Position numbers and translations under genes: made by a program. Below, piece by piece: positions 42,788 to 43,705 of a stretch of DNA of 43,705 bases (its first letter is position 1; every line of letters starts with the position of its first letter). Under the pieces are notes generated by a model. It did no database searches. It saw only the letters and a list, made by a program, of their open reading frames with translations, and was not told the origin of the DNA. The stretch comes from JBAUHN01 sp049680295 (GTDB lineage: Bacteria; Pseudomonadota; Alphaproteobacteria; Rhodobacterales; Rhodobacteraceae): NCBI GenBank assembly GCA_049680295.1, contig JBAUHN010000180.1, positions 1 through 43,705 on the forward strand. The letters run 5' to 3'.

Positions 42788-43705
42788 ATGACATTGATGA
42801 AAAGCTGGGTCAGCAGCGCCAATAACCCTGACTGTCCGTTTCCTTTAAACAACCTGCCGTATGGCGTGTTTTCTGTGGGCGACAGTGATCCGCGCTGCGG
42901 CGTCGCAATAGGCGATATGATTCTGGACATGGCCTCGATGGAGGAAGAAGACCTGATCCTGCTCCACTTTGAGCCGGTGTTCGATGTCCCCTATTGGAAC
43001 GACGTGATGGACCTTGGACCCGAGGCATGGGAAACCCTGCGCGCCCGCCTGATCGAACTCCTGACTGCCGACAGCCCCGATCAGGCACGCGTCGCCCCAC
43101 ATCTGATCCCGATGGCCGATGCCCGCCTGCACATGCCGATGGTCGTCAGCGAATTCACTGACTTTTACGCAAGCCGTCACCACGCCACCAACGTCGGCAC
43201 AATGTTTCGCGGTGCTGAAAACGCCCTGCCGCCAAACTGGCTGCACATTCCCATCGGATACAACGGCCGCGCCTCAACTGTTGTTATATCCGGCACCGAC
43301 ATTCACCGCCCCAACGGACAGCTGAAGCCTCCATCGGAGCAACTGCCCAGCTTTGGTCCCTGCAAACGGTTGGACATTGAATTGGAAATGGGTGCCATCA
43401 TCGGCACCTCAACTGACATGGGCCAGCCCGTCACCGTGGCGCAAGCCGATGAAATGATCTTTGGCTACGTCCTGCTCAACGACTGGTCTGCGCGTGACAT
43501 TCAGGCATGGGAATACCAGCCGCTCGGGCCGTTTCAGGCCAAGGCATTCGCCACCTCAATCAGCCCATGGATCGTTACCCGCGCGGCATTGGAACCGTTC
43601 CGTGCCCCAACACCCGAGCGTGAATTTGACCTGTTGCCCCACCTGCAAGAACCCGGCCCGATGCTTTATGACATCGACCTGAGTGTGATCATCGAACCTG
43701 AGGGG
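42788..43705 (+). CDS. fahA: Fumarylacetoacetase, 3' truncated by window end
   Basis: An open frame from ATG 42788 to the last base (306 codons, no stop). The N-terminal domain is seen in PFPLNNLPYGVFSV and AIGDMILDM; the catalytic domain includes EFTDFYASRHHATNVGTMFR, IGYNGRASTVV, DIELEMGAIIG and LLNDWSARDIQAWEYQPLG, with the metal-binding Asp and Glu residues of fumarylacetoacetate hydrolase. The enzyme splits fumarylacetoacetate to fumarate and acetoacetate. The gene starts 14 bases after hmgA, so both are one operon. Roughly the last 100 residues lie outside the window. Confidence 0.95.
   Translation, partial: MTLMKSWVSSANNPDCPFPLNNLPYGVFSVGDSDPRCGVAIGDMILDMASMEEEDLILLHFEPVFDVPYWNDVMDLGPEAWETLRARLIELLTADSPDQARVAPHLIPMADARLHMPMVVSEFTDFYASRHHATNVGTMFRGAENALPPNWLHIPIGYNGRASTVVISGTDIHRPNGQLKPPSEQLPSFGPCKRLDIELEMGAIIGTSTDMGQPVTVAQADEMIFGYVLLNDWSARDIQAWEYQPLGPFQAKAFATSISPWIVTRAALEPFRAPTPEREFDLLPHLQEPGPMLYDIDLSVIIEPEG

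Overview
The window reads as the chromosome of a marine Roseobacter-group alphaproteobacterium (Rhodobacteraceae). The grounds are a carnitine-catabolism operon with its divergent GlxA/AraC-type regulator, an MttB-like methyltransferase without an in-frame amber codon, a PleD homologue, an H-NOX/diguanylate cyclase pair, a DUF3572 gene, an alphaproteobacterial LexA box (GAAC-N7-GAAC) and a full CtrA box (TTAA-N7-TTAAC). Genes are densely packed with many 4-bp stop/start overlaps. No tRNA, rRNA, CRISPR array, insertion sequence or phage gene was seen. Both ends cut genes: a flavoprotein on the left, fumarylacetoacetase on the right.

Layout. 1-3.2 kb: two flavoproteins and a DegT-type aminotransferase. 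3.6-16.1 kb: a one-direction block of ten genes that I consider the most interesting part of the window. It encodes a transmembrane Ser/Thr kinase with an alanine-rich stalk and a periplasmic PDZ-like end, two paralogous secreted LysM plus solute-binding-protein fusions, an FHA protein, a PP2C phosphatase, three P-loop GTPases (one large and dynamin-like), a Roadblock/LC7-like protein and an unrecognised 262-aa protein. A perfect CtrA box precedes the dynamin-like gene. No secretion-system structural gene is present, so this is not a type VI secretion locus. I read it as an envelope-sensing phospho-signalling system that drives membrane-acting GTPases; that reading is inference. Two places in the block (around 14690 and 15300) look as if one base has been lost.

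16.2-22.0 kb: c-di-GMP signalling. An H-NOX protein without the usual proximal histidine is translationally coupled to an HNOBA-GGDEF cyclase. A PleD homologue whose first receiver has lost its phospho-acceptor lies beyond an MttB-like gene, a HAD phosphatase and a DUF3572 gene. 22.0-24.0 kb: an EF-hand protein, ECF sigma factor, anti-sigma-like protein and periplasmic metal-sensor-like protein form one operon. 24.2-27.3 kb: DUF983 and NUDIX genes, then a fatty-acid desaturase divergent from an XRE regulator with a palindrome between them.

27.3-32.0 kb: carnitine catabolism. A beta-keto acid cleavage enzyme, a lipocalin lipoprotein, carnitine dehydrogenase fused to a thioesterase, and an SDR are chained by 4-bp overlaps and lie divergent from a CdhR-like activator. 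32.0-37.6 kb: aldo-keto reductase, an imuA-like gene under a LexA box, an MFS transporter, metG and a uracil-DNA-glycosylase-family protein. 37.6-40.7 kb: a 1036-aa ABC-exporter-like protein whose nucleotide-binding domain has lost all catalytic motifs, carries a roughly 320-residue insertion and ends in a cyclic-nucleotide-binding domain. 40.9-43.7 kb: a MarR regulator divergent from hmgA and fahA (homogentisate catabolism).
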